Source of the DNA: Myxococcota bacterium
Lineage (GTDB): Bacteria; Myxococcota_A; Bradymonadia; UBA7976; UBA1532
DNA: 64,000 nt
Assembly: GCA_963169045.1 (NCBI GenBank)
Contig: CAUJDF010000052.1
Span: forward strand, 62,001 to 126,000
Direction of reading: 5' to 3'
Shown one piece after another: positions 51,471 to 60,450 of the stretch (positions within the stretch are counted from its first letter, which is position 1; each line of letters begins with the position of its first letter). The notes beneath the pieces were generated by a model. It ran no database searches, had not been told where the DNA came from, and saw nothing but the letters and a program-made list of their open reading frames with translations. A program made the translations under genes and the position numbers.

Positions 51471-53667
51471 ATGTCGAATCGATGCGGTCTCGCCGCAGCC
51501 GCGCTGATCTGCCTCGCGGCGGGATGCCACGCATACGAGATGTCGCTGCCGCCAGGGGCGCAGTGTGTTCCCGGCGATTGTCCGGTGGGCGTCGGGGGCG
51601 CGTCCTTCGGCGGATGGGTGGAGACATCGCCGGCCGACTTCGCCGCGGGTGCACGGCGACGGCACCGACGACCTCCTCACGCTGTCGGGGGAGCGCGTCG
51701 ACGCGTGGCGCGCCGACGGCACCCGCCTCTGGCGCTCCGGCGGCGGGGCGGGCGACGAGGTCGGCCTGCTCCTCGGCGTGGCCGACGTCGACGCCGACGG
51801 GCGCGTCGAGGTGATCGGCGGCAACTCGCCGGCCCCGGGCACCGCCGGCCACTTCCGCATGGGCCGCCTCACCGTGCTCGACGGCCGGACGGGCGCCGTC
51901 CGCTTCGCCCACAGCCTCTTCGACGTCTACCAGGGGTTCGGCACGGCCGCCCACATCCGCCCGGATTTCGCGCAGTTGGGCGACTTCGACGGCGATCCGG
52001 GGCTCGAGGTCGCGATCTCGGCCGAGTACTCCCACGAGATCCGCCTCGTCGACTTCTCGGACGGCGTCGAGGCCGGCCGGGTGCGCTGGGCCCGCGGCTG
52101 GGAGGGCAACGCCAACTCTCGGCGCCTCGCCGTCGGGGACGTGACGGGCGACGGCCTGGCCGACGCGGTCGTGCCCACGTCGGACCGCCTCGCCATCCTC
52201 GACGGGCGCGACGGCGAGCCCCGGTACACCGCCGACTTCTTCGACGCCGTGGTCGAGGGCAGCCTGTTCCTTCGCCAGCTCGACGGCGACGCGCCGCTCG
52301 AGATCGTGTTCGTCGGGGCGTCGCCACTGCGGCTGCTGGCCTTCGACGTGACGCCCGGCGGCGTCGTGACGCGCTACGACCTGCCGCTGGCCCGCGTGCC
52401 GCTCGTCGTCGAGGGCTCGGCGCAGGGCCTCGACGGCGACGGGCGCGTCGAGCTGCTCCTGGGCGGCGCGGACCTCGAGGTGCGCGACGCCGCCACAGGG
52501 GCGGTGCGGCTGCGCCTGCCCGGCGCGCGGCCGCGCGGCGTCTCCGACCTCGAAGGCGACGGGCGCCCCGAGATCCTCTCCGAGCCGGCGGCGAAGGACG
52601 CGCTCGACGTCCACCGGATCTCGCCCGACGGCGCGTCGCTGGTGCCGGTGGCGCACCTGCCCGGCCTCGGCTTCGCGCCGTCGCGCAACCCGCTGAACGA
52701 GCGGTGGAGCCAGGCGCACTGGCATCGCCGCGCGCGGGACCCGGCGACGATGTGCCTCACGGTCCAGTACAGCGAGGCCACCGCGGACGTGGACGGCGAC
52801 GGGCGCCTCGAGACCGTCACCCGGGACCGCGCCGCGCCGCACCTCGTCGCGGTCGACGTCACCGGGCCGTCGCCGGCGGAGAGGTGGCGCTTCGACGTGG
52901 GCCCCGGGCTCATCTTCGGCGTGCCCGCGGACGGCGTGGGCGACGTGGATGGCGACGGCCTGCCCGAGACCGTGGTTGTCCTGGGGGACGGGGCGGTGGC
53001 CGTCCTCGACGAGCGCGGACGGCCGCAGGCGCGCTTTCCGGTGGCGACCCGCCTCGCGCACCCGATCGTCGCCGACCTCGACGGCGACGGCGGCAACGAG
53101 ATCCTGCTCGTCGGCCGCGATCCGGCGGTCCGCGCCTCCGGTATCGGTCCCCTCGAGGTGCTCGACGCGCGCGGTCCCGCGCCGCGGGCGGTGCCGTTCG
53201 CCCACGCCGGCAACGTCTTCGCCGGCCACGGGCGCGAGCCGCAGGTGGTCGCGGGCGAGGACGGGCCGTGGATCCTCGTCGCGCCGGCGGCCGACGCCGT
53301 GGCCGCGCTGAACGCCGACGACACGACCCGCTGGCGGTCGGCGCCGCTCGGCGCCGGCGTCCTCTCGTTCGGCTGGGCGCGGCTCGGCGAGGCCCCCGCC
53401 GACGCCTGGGCGCTGACCGACGCCACCGAGCCTTTGACCGCGCTCACGAGCGCCGTTGCCGCCGACCTCGACCGCGACGGACGCGCGGAGATCGGCGCCG
53501 GCGACGGCGCGCTCTACGCCCTCGACGCCGCCGACGGCCGGGTGCGCTGGCGCGTGGACATCGGCGAGCGCATGGCCGATCCGGTGGTCGCCGACGTCGA
53601 CGGCGACGCCGAGATCCTCGTGGCCGCCGGCGGCCTCCTGCGCTGCCTCGAGACGAATCCCGAGTGA
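51471..53667 (+). CDS. FG-GAP/VCBS repeat lipoprotein with apparent one-base frameshift
   Basis: The gene begins at ATG 51471 (GAAGGGA upstream) with a lipoprotein signal and lipobox AAGC (Cys19). That frame runs to about GWVETSPADFAAG near 51650, while the rest of the protein (HGDGTDDLLTLSG to the stop at 53667) is in the next frame. Removing one G from GGG at 51647-51649 joins them as DFAAVHGDGTDD and gives a 731-residue protein. Repeats of the type DVDGDGLPETVVVLGDG show an FG-GAP beta-propeller, usually a surface adhesin or binding domain. Either a sequencing error or a recent mutation explains the break. It ends one base before the convergent gene. Confidence 0.75.
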
Positions 53668-53668
53668 T

Positions 53669-56600
53669 TCAGGGGAGTTGTGCCACCGGCCATCGCACGT
53701 GGCCGAAGGCGCCGCCCGACAGCGCGTCGCAGGCGCCGCGCGGGTTGGCGTCGAGGTCGGTCGGGGCCACGTGCAGCGTGTAGTCGACGCGGGCGTCGCC
53801 GTCCTGGACCACCGAGTCGGCGGCGACGCCGAGGAAGACGTCCGCCGCCGCGTCGCCACCGCGGATGTTGATGCACTGCACGCTCGTCTGCAGCTCGAAG
53901 CTCTCGACGAAGCCGCCCTCGGGATCGGCGGGGTTCACGAGCGCGAGCAGCAGCACGCCGTCCTCGCGGGGCGCGTAGGTGATGAGCGCGGTGCGGTCGG
54001 CGCCCGGCGGCACGTGGATGCCGTACCAGTCGCCGGCGGCGCGCTCGTCGTGGCAGATCCACGCGTCGCAGACCGCCGCACGGCCCGCGCCGAGGAACGT
54101 CGCGCGCCCGCGGTCGTCGTTGGCGCGCTCACGCTCGCGCCAGTCCCGCTCGCAGGCCCCCGCCTCGGGCACCTGCGTCACCTGGACGTCGTAGAGGTTG
54201 TCGTCGCCGCGGCTCGAGAACACGCGCAGGTAGTAGTCACCGGCGGTCACCTGGGCCTTGGCGAGCTCCACGAGCTCGCCGTCGGTGTGGTTCAAGGCGC
54301 TGGCGACCGGCGCCTGGCACTGCTGGCCGATGCAGCGCGCGCGCTCCGCCTCGGGATCGGCGCCGCCGCAGTCGGCGTCGCTGCGGCACGGGCGCGCCGC
54401 GGGGCCGGCGTCGCGGTACAGCTCGAGGTCGACGTCGCCGTCCGCCTGGCGGAACGTGGCCGCCGCGCACAGCCGCGTGCGGTCGGCCTCGACGCGGAAG
54501 CGGTACCAGTCCTCATCGGGGCCGCCGGCGGACCCGCAGAGGCTGCCGTTCTGCACCGCGAGGCGGCGCGGATCGGGGGCGGCGAGCACGGTGGCGAGCG
54601 CGGGGCCGTCGTTGATGTTGCCGGGCATCTCGTTGACGTCCTGCACGCACTCGCCCGGCACGCCGGGATCGCGGCGCACGGCGAGCCGGTAGGCGCCTGT
54701 GCCCGCGCCGATGCCGCGCACCCGCACGAAGAGGCGCTCCTCGCCGGCGGCGAGCGCCAGGGCCTCGCGGCGGGCCTGGCCCTCGGCGGTCAGGCCGGCG
54801 GCGCGGCCCTGCGGCTGGCCCAGCTCGTCGAGGAAGCCCACCTCCAGCGATCCGTCGGCCGCGTCGCCGGCGATCCACGCGCGCAGCGTGTCGCCGGGCT
54901 GCGCCTGGAGAGCGTACAGGTCGACGTCGCCCTCGCAGACCCGCACGACGCGCGGCAGCTCGAGGTCCACGCCCGGCGGCAGGCGGCCGTCGGCGCCGGC
55001 CAGGGGGCCCTCGCCGTCGAGCGCGAAGGCGCGGTCGAGGCCGTCGTTGGGCTCGGCCTGGTCCGAGCACGGGGCGGCGCCGCGCCGGAAGCCCAGCGTC
55101 AGCGCGTAGTCCTCGCAACGGCCGGCGGCGTCGGCGGCGTGCAGGCGCAGGCACCAGGTCGAGGCCGAGAACGCGGCGGCGTCCGGCGTGGCCTCGAAGC
55201 GGCGCACCGTCGTGCCGTCGCCGGTGGCCGCGGCCTCGCCGAGCGCGTGCGCGGGCGTCGGATCGCCGGCCTCGAGCAGCGCGCGGTCGAAGAGCTCGCC
55301 GCCGAGGTCGTCGCAACCCGGCGGCGCCACGAGCGTGACCTCGAGGCCGTCGTCGCGCCCCATCGGGAAGCAGAACCAGTCGTCGTCGCCGGCGCACAGG
55401 CTGCCGTCGAACGTGTCGTCGAAGCTGCGCTGCGGGCGCTCCCCGGCGCTGCGCCCGCTCGCCGCGCGGTCGTCGCCGGGATCGCGGTCGTCGGGGAAGC
55501 AGCCGTCCTCGGGCACGGTGCGGACGTCGATCCGGTACGACACGCGGGCCGGGACGTGCACGCCGCGCACCTCGACGACGTGGTCGCCGGCGGTGAGGCC
55601 CCCCCGGGCGCCGAGGGCGGGCAGGCGCAGCCGCTTCGGCGCGGCGGCGCCGTCGTCGCCGGCGAGGAACGTGCCGTCCGGCGCGTAGAGGCCGAGGGCG
55701 AGCGCGCCCTCGGAGGCGTCGTAACTCAGCGTGATCTCGACTCTTTCGTCCGCAGCGAGCGGCAGCGCGAGGTAGTCGGCGTCGCCGGGGCACACGCCGC
55801 GGTCGGCCACGCTCGCGGCGCCGCCCTCGAGCGCCACGCGGACCGCGCGCGCCGGGCTGTCGTCGCCGTCGCCGAGGTCGGCGGCGTCGGACCGGCAGCC
55901 GACGACGCAGCGGCTCGCGTCGCAGCGCTCCTCGGCGGCGCACGGCGCGTGCGTCTCGGGGGCGCAGCGCGGGCGGCAGCTCGCGAGGGCCGCGTCGCAG
56001 TACGCGTCGTCGCCGCAGTCGCCATCGTCGGCGCACCAGGGCCGGCAGCGGCGGTCGGGCGCGCAGCGGTCCGGGGCGGCGCAAGCGTCCGGCGCGTCGC
56101 GGCAGCCGTCGCGGCAGACGCGGCCGTCGCAGGATTGCCAGGCGTCGCAGTCGGCGTCGGCGGCGCAGCCCCGCTCGACGCAGTCGCGGGTGGCCGGATC
56201 GCAGGCGAGGTCCGTCGGGCAGGCGGGCGCGCCCAGCCGGCAGCCGCCGAAGCAGCGGCCCCAGGGCGCGCAGTATTCGCCGGTCGCGCAGTCGTCGTCG
56301 GCGCGGCAGGTGTCCCGGCAGGGCGAGGCGGCGCAGGTGGCCAGCGGGACCACGTCGCCGTCGCAGGCGGACGGCACCGCCATCGAGCAGGTGTTGCGGG
56401 CGCCGCAGCAGGCCTGCCGGTCCGTGCAGGCGCGGGTGGCGGGATCGCACAGCCGATCGCCGCCGCAGTCGTCGGGCGCCAGCCGGCAGCCGGGCCGGCA
56501 GACGGCGGCGTCGCACCAGTGCCCGTCGCGGCAGTCGGCGTCGGCGGCGCAGGGCGCCGCGGCGCAGCCGCGGGACGCCGGATCGCAGATCGTGAAGGGA

Positions 56601-56881
56601 TCCGCGGCCTCGCACGTGTCCGGACGCGTGCGGCAGCCGGGGGCGCAGGCGCCCTCCGCCGAGGCGCCGCTCGTCCGGCAGAACTCGCCGTCGGGGCAGT
56701 CCTCGTCGGCCAGGCAGCGGGCCTCGGGCGCACCGTCGCGCATGGGCCGCGCGCCGCCGTCCGGCCCGGCGTCGGCCGCCGTCCCCGCGGGGCGGCCGCC
56801 GCCCGACTCGCCCCCGCAGGCCGCCAGTCCCATGGCCGCCAGCAGCGCCAGACGGCGCGCACCCCGGTCGCTCGACCTCAC
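53669..56881 (-). CDS. Cys-rich multidomain lipoprotein with PPC-like domains
   Basis: A 1070-residue lipoprotein. GTG at 56881 has GAGG eight bases upstream and gives the lipobox LAAC near residue 20. Residues 50-370 hold many Cys motifs of the form CxxDxDCxxGxxC, probably disulfide knots. Several PPC-like beta domains follow, recognisable by CAGDDDWFCFPM, CEGDVDLYALQAQPGDTL and DEDWYRFRVEADRTRLC. The last 150 residues match the C-terminus of the giant protein (VQCINIRGG, DGDARVDYTLHV, DANPRGACDALS). It is convergent with the FG-GAP gene and divergent from the next lipoprotein gene. Confidence 0.85.
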   Translation of the reverse strand: MRSSDRGARRLALLAAMGLAACGGESGGGRPAGTAADAGPDGGARPMRDGAPEARCLADEDCPDGEFCRTSGASAEGACAPGCRTRPDTCEAADPFTICDPASRGCAAAPCAADADCRDGHWCDAAVCRPGCRLAPDDCGGDRLCDPATRACTDRQACCGARNTCSMAVPSACDGDVVPLATCAASPCRDTCRADDDCATGEYCAPWGRCFGGCRLGAPACPTDLACDPATRDCVERGCAADADCDAWQSCDGRVCRDGCRDAPDACAAPDRCAPDRRCRPWCADDGDCGDDAYCDAALASCRPRCAPETHAPCAAEERCDASRCVVGCRSDAADLGDGDDSPARAVRVALEGGAASVADRGVCPGDADYLALPLAADERVEITLSYDASEGALALGLYAPDGTFLAGDDGAAAPKRLRLPALGARGGLTAGDHVVEVRGVHVPARVSYRIDVRTVPEDGCFPDDRDPGDDRAASGRSAGERPQRSFDDTFDGSLCAGDDDWFCFPMGRDDGLEVTLVAPPGCDDLGGELFDRALLEAGDPTPAHALGEAAATGDGTTVRRFEATPDAAAFSASTWCLRLHAADAAGRCEDYALTLGFRRGAAPCSDQAEPNDGLDRAFALDGEGPLAGADGRLPPGVDLELPRVVRVCEGDVDLYALQAQPGDTLRAWIAGDAADGSLEVGFLDELGQPQGRAAGLTAEGQARREALALAAGEERLFVRVRGIGAGTGAYRLAVRRDPGVPGECVQDVNEMPGNINDGPALATVLAAPDPRRLAVQNGSLCGSAGGPDEDWYRFRVEADRTRLCAAATFRQADGDVDLELYRDAGPAARPCRSDADCGGADPEAERARCIGQQCQAPVASALNHTDGELVELAKAQVTAGDYYLRVFSSRGDDNLYDVQVTQVPEAGACERDWRERERANDDRGRATFLGAGRAAVCDAWICHDERAAGDWYGIHVPPGADRTALITYAPREDGVLLLALVNPADPEGGFVESFELQTSVQCINIRGGDAAADVFLGVAADSVVQDGDARVDYTLHVAPTDLDANPRGACDALSGGAFGHVRWPVAQLP

Positions 56882-56913
56882 CGTTCGGGCCTCGTTTTCG
56901 ACGTGACCGCAGG

Positions 56914-56919
56914 ATTGTA
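56914..56919 (-). promoter_or_regulatory. Minus 10 box of the Cys-rich lipoprotein gene
   Basis: TACAAT on the minus strand, five of six bases of the consensus, about 33 bases before the GTG at 56881. No good minus 35 box is seen 17 bases upstream. Its place supports the GTG start over the longer form at 56941. Confidence 0.4.
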
Positions 56920-57034
56920 GAGCAGGTGGACGGATGCCCACCAGCGGGCCGGCGGCGTTCGTCGCGGCCGCGTTTCGGCGCCCGGCGCCATCGTGTTATG
57001 CCATCCCGCGAGGCGTGGAGCGGGGGAGGTGGCG

Positions 57035-59092
57035 ATGCGCGTTGTGATCTTCGCGGGCGCTCTGCTGGCGGCGGGCTGCGGGAGCGGCGGCGACGGCGAC
57101 GACGGGGTGGGGGGCGCCGGCGGGGGCGGCGGCGCCCACGTCGACGGCGGCGGCGGCGCGCCCGACGGTGCGCCTGCGCCCGACGGTGCGCCTGCGCCCG
57201 ACGGCGGGCCCGCGTCCGACGCGGCGCCCGACGCGGACCCGCCCCCGTGCGCGCCCGGCACGGCCTACGCCGCCGGCACGCGCCTGTTCCGCGAGGCCAC
57301 CGAGGACTGGGGCCTCGCCGGCGTCCAGGGCACACGCCTCAACGTGGCCGACCTCGACGGCGACGGCTTCGCCGACCTCGTCGTGCGCCGCGGCGGCCGC
57401 ACCGTCGACGTGCTCGAGCCCGGCAAGGAGGCGCGCCACACCTGGATCCTGCGCAACACGGGCGAGGGCCGCTTCGAGGACGTCACCGTCGCCTCCGGCT
57501 GGCTCGCCACCCGCGGCCAGTACCCGATCGCGGTGGGCCGACCCGGCGAGGTCGTCGCCTTCGCGGACGTCGACAACGACGGCGACCTCGACGCCTACAC
57601 CGGTCTCGACACGCGCGAGGCGCCCACGGTGACCGTCGAGGGGGTCGACCCGTTCCCGGTGCGCGAGACGAGCGAGCTGTTGCGCAACGACGGCAGCGGG
57701 CGCTTCCGCCTCGACGCCATCACCGCGCCGCTGCGCCGCGCCCACGCCGCCGACATCCCGGCGGGCGCGTCCTTCACCGACATCGACCGCGACGGCAACG
57801 TCGACCTCTGGGTGGCGCAGGGCGGCGTCGGCGCGCCGGCCCAGGACACACTGTGGCGCAACGGCGGCGGCGGCGACTTCACCGACGTGACCGCCCTCGC
57901 CGGCCTGACGACGCTCTCGTGGGACGACGTCGCGGTCGCGGACCTGAACGCGGGCCGCGCGCACACGATGGCCTGGTCGTCGGCGGCCTGCGACCTCAAC
58001 GACGACGGCTGGCCGGACCTGCTGTCGGCCAGCTACGGTCGCGCGCCGAACCACCTCTGGCAGGGCAGCGGCCAGCGCTTCACCGGCCGCGGCGCCGCCT
58101 CGGGCTACGCGTACGACGACGACCGCGGCTGGACCGACAACCAGTTCGCCCGCTGCTTCTGCGCGGCCAACCGCGGCGCCGAGGAGTGCGCCGGCGTCCC
58201 CGCGCCCGCCGTGCAGTGCGCGGACAACTGGCGGCACGACTACGACCGGCAGCCCTTCCGACTCGGCGGCAACAGCGGCGCCACCGTCTGCGCCGACCTC
58301 GACGGCGACGGCCGCCTCGACCTGTACACCACCGAGATCAAGCACTGGTGGGCAGGCAGCGGCGCCGACGCCGCCGAGGTGCTGCTCAACACCGGCGAGG
58401 CCGACGTGCGCTTCACGCGCCCCGGTCGCGAGGCCACCGGCCTCGCCCAGACGCACCCGCAGGCCAACTGGGACGAGGGCATCATCACCGCCGGCGTCAT
58501 CGACGTGGACAACGACGGCCGGCAGGACTTGTACGTCGGCGCGACCGACTACGCCGGCAACCGCGGCCTGCTCTACCGCAACGTCACCGAGGGCGCGCTG
58601 CGCTTCGCCGAGGTGCCGACGGCGGACTTCTTCGAGCACAACCGCAGCCACGGCATGGCCGTCGCCGACTTCGACCGGGACGGCGACCTCGACCTCGTCG
58701 TCGGGCACTCGCGGGCGCGCTGCGACGCGAACGCCCCGAACGACTGCTATCCGACGATGCAGGTGCGCCTCTTCGAGAACGTGTTCGCCCAGGACGGCCA
58801 CTGGATCCAGCTGGACCTCGAGGGCGGGCCGGGGAGCAACCGGGCCGCCATCGGCGCGCGCGTGACGGTGCAGGGCGCAGGACGCCGGCAGGTGCAGGAG
58901 GTGGACGGCGGCCACGGCCACTACGGCGCGCAGCGCGATCGGGTGCTGCACTTCGGCCTGGGGGACGCGTGCGCGGCCGAGGTCACGGTCCGCTGGCCGG
59001 ACGCGGATCTGACCACGCAGACGTTCACGCTGCAGGCCGGTGCGCGCTATCGCGTGACCCAGGGCGAGGCGCCCGTCCCCGTCGAGCGTTGA
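57035..59092 (+). CDS. FG-GAP/UnbV-type lipoprotein
   Basis: A 685-residue lipoprotein. ATG at 57035 follows an excellent GGGGGAGG site; signal and lipobox AAGC end near residue 15, followed by a Gly/Ala/Pro/Asp linker to about residue 70. Repeats such as LNVADLDGDGFADLVV, DIDRDGNVDLWVAQ and AVADFDRDGDLDLVV form an FG-GAP (VCBS) propeller with calcium loops. The C-terminal part from WIQLDLEGGPGSNRAAIGARVTV is the ASPIC/UnbV domain common after such propellers. The FCAANRGAEECAG insert adds cysteines. Probably a surface binding protein. Divergent from the previous gene. Confidence 0.87.
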   Translation: MRVVIFAGALLAAGCGSGGDGDDGVGGAGGGGGAHVDGGGGAPDGAPAPDGAPAPDGGPASDAAPDADPPPCAPGTAYAAGTRLFREATEDWGLAGVQGTRLNVADLDGDGFADLVVRRGGRTVDVLEPGKEARHTWILRNTGEGRFEDVTVASGWLATRGQYPIAVGRPGEVVAFADVDNDGDLDAYTGLDTREAPTVTVEGVDPFPVRETSELLRNDGSGRFRLDAITAPLRRAHAADIPAGASFTDIDRDGNVDLWVAQGGVGAPAQDTLWRNGGGGDFTDVTALAGLTTLSWDDVAVADLNAGRAHTMAWSSAACDLNDDGWPDLLSASYGRAPNHLWQGSGQRFTGRGAASGYAYDDDRGWTDNQFARCFCAANRGAEECAGVPAPAVQCADNWRHDYDRQPFRLGGNSGATVCADLDGDGRLDLYTTEIKHWWAGSGADAAEVLLNTGEADVRFTRPGREATGLAQTHPQANWDEGIITAGVIDVDNDGRQDLYVGATDYAGNRGLLYRNVTEGALRFAEVPTADFFEHNRSHGMAVADFDRDGDLDLVVGHSRARCDANAPNDCYPTMQVRLFENVFAQDGHWIQLDLEGGPGSNRAAIGARVTVQGAGRRQVQEVDGGHGHYGAQRDRVLHFGLGDACAAEVTVRWPDADLTTQTFTLQAGARYRVTQGEAPVPVER
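57164..57199 (+). repeat. Two tandem 18-base repeats in the lipoprotein linker
   Basis: The 18-base unit GACGGTGCGCCTGCGCCC occurs twice in tandem (57164-57181 and 57182-57199), encoding DGAPAP twice. Identical copies suggest a recent slippage duplication. Confidence 0.85.
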
Positions 59093-59142
59093 GCGGCGCG
59101 CGGAAGGGTCGTCCGACCCACCCGTCCGCGACGGGGGGCGGC

Positions 59143-59184
59143 TTTACGTTCTCCAATGGTTGATATATCGTGAAACCGTCAACC
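59143..59184 (+). promoter_or_regulatory. Promoter and operator of the RES-Xre pair
   Basis: TTTACG (59143-59148) and TATCGT (59166-59171) are 17 bases apart, in the only clearly AT-rich spot nearby. The perfect inverted repeat GGTTGA / TCAACC (59158-59163 and 59179-59184, 15-base spacing) spans the minus 10 region and ends just before the ribosome site. This is the usual layout for autoregulation by an Xre-type antitoxin. Confidence 0.5.
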
Positions 59185-59195
59185 AGGAGGACGCG

Positions 59196-59819
59196 ATGAG
59201 TCTGCCTGCCGAAGTCCACGAGCGCATCGAGGACCTCGCGAGCGGCGAGGACGGTTCCCTGCGCGGGGCCTTCCTGGTGCGCACGCTGCGCGCGGTCGCG
59301 ACGCTGATGGAGCGCCTCGAGGCGCCGGCCCTGCAAGCGGCGGTGGCCGCGCCGACCGACTACGAGGTGCTGCTCACCGCGCTCGGGACGACGCCGGGCC
59401 TCGAGCTCATCGGCCGCGACGATCCGCTCGCGGCGTCGCGCTTGCGCGGCATCCGCGCCCGCAACGACCTGCTCGCCCGCGAGGGCGGGGTGATCGGCGC
59501 CGGCGACGCGGCCCGCCTGCTGAACCTCTCGCGCCAGGCCGTCGACAAGCGCCGCAAGGCCGGCCGCCTGCTCGGCATCGCCTGCGGTCGGCACGGCTTC
59601 GCCTACCCGGCGTGGCAGTTCGGTCCCGACGGCGTGCTGCCGGGCCTCGAAGCCACGCTCGCCGACCTCGCCCACCACGATCCCTGGATGCAGCTGTCGT
59701 TCTTCGTCTCGGCCTCTTCGCTGCTCGACGGCGAGACGCCGGTGTCCGCGCTGCGGCGCGGCGCCGTCGACGCCGTCCGCCGCGCGGCCCGTCTGTACGG
59801 CGAGCACGGGGCGACCTGA
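59196..59819 (+). CDS. Antitoxin of the Xre/MbcA/ParS type
   Basis: A 207-residue DNA-binding antitoxin. AGGAGG lies five bases before ATG 59196, which decides against the longer form at 59160. The helix-turn-helix is GDAARLLNLSRQAVDKRRKAG (about residues 110-130). The C-terminal part, from WQFGPDGVLPGLEATL to the end, fits the DUF2384 toxin-binding domain with DPWMQLSFFVSAS and DGETPVSALRRG. It precedes the RES toxin gene by 19 bases. The N-terminal 90 residues are an extra helical region not typical of small members. Confidence 0.83.
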   Translation: MSLPAEVHERIEDLASGEDGSLRGAFLVRTLRAVATLMERLEAPALQAAVAAPTDYEVLLTALGTTPGLELIGRDDPLAASRLRGIRARNDLLAREGGVIGAGDAARLLNLSRQAVDKRRKAGRLLGIACGRHGFAYPAWQFGPDGVLPGLEATLADLAHHDPWMQLSFFVSASSLLDGETPVSALRRGAVDAVRRAARLYGEHGAT

Positions 59820-59838
59820 CGCCTTCGCGGACCGTGGG

Positions 59839-60447
59839 ATGAGCACCCTCTACAAGCCGGGTCGGCACCCCGGGCCTCCGGACCTGTCCGGTCGGCGGCT
59901 GCCGATGCGCACGCTCCACCAGCCGTGGATGCGCAGCCACCGTGCCGAGCACGAGCCCGTGTACTTCGGGCGGACGGGCGACAACCGCTTCGACGCGCCC
60001 GACGGCAGCTTCGGCGTGCTCTACCTGGCCGGTGACGCCCACTGCGCGTTCATCGAGACGTTCGGCCACGGCCACGCCGGCGGCCACCGCTTCGTGACCA
60101 CCGCCGCGCTGCAGGCCCGCGGCCTCAGCAGCGTCGAGTTTCCGGCGCCGCTGCGCCTCGTCGACCTGACCGACGCCGGCCTCGCCCGCATCGGCGCGGA
60201 CATGCGCCTGTGCGCCGGCGAGTACGAGGTGAGCCAGGCCTGGGCGGCGGCCCTCTTCGGCCACGACGACCGGCCCGACGGCCTCTACTACCGCGCGCGC
60301 CACGACGCTTCGCGCTTCTGCGCCGCCGTCTTCGACCGCTGCGAGCCCGGCGTCACCGCCATCCGCCTCGGCTCCCTCGCCGAGCGCCGCCACCGCGCGC
60401 TGCTCGCCGAGCTGCTCGACGCCTACGACTTCGGCCTGTTGGATTAG
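59839..60447 (+). CDS. RES-domain toxin
   Basis: A 202-residue RES-domain protein. Known RES toxins such as MbcT break down NAD+ or otherwise act as ADP-ribosyltransferase-like enzymes. The three defining residues are visible: Arg45 in YFGRTGDNRF, Glu73 in CAFIETFG, and Ser132 in GEYEVSQAW. It is slightly long for the family. It follows the antitoxin by 19 bases with a weak ribosome site, consistent with lower toxin output. Confidence 0.87.
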   Translation: MSTLYKPGRHPGPPDLSGRRLPMRTLHQPWMRSHRAEHEPVYFGRTGDNRFDAPDGSFGVLYLAGDAHCAFIETFGHGHAGGHRFVTTAALQARGLSSVEFPAPLRLVDLTDAGLARIGADMRLCAGEYEVSQAWAAALFGHDDRPDGLYYRARHDASRFCAAVFDRCEPGVTAIRLGSLAERRHRALLAELLDAYDFGLLD

Positions 60448-60450
60448 GTA

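Noticed and set aside
51565-53667. A separate FG-GAP gene starting at ATG 51565
   Set aside because: Its first 30 residues are Arg-rich shadow text with no signal or ribosome site; the upstream frame supplies a real lipoprotein signal, so one frameshifted gene is a better reading.
53671-56920. Long plus-strand frame opposite the Cys-rich lipoprotein
   Set aside because: No signal, no domain motifs and Arg/Ala/Val shadow composition; the minus strand has a good start and known domains.
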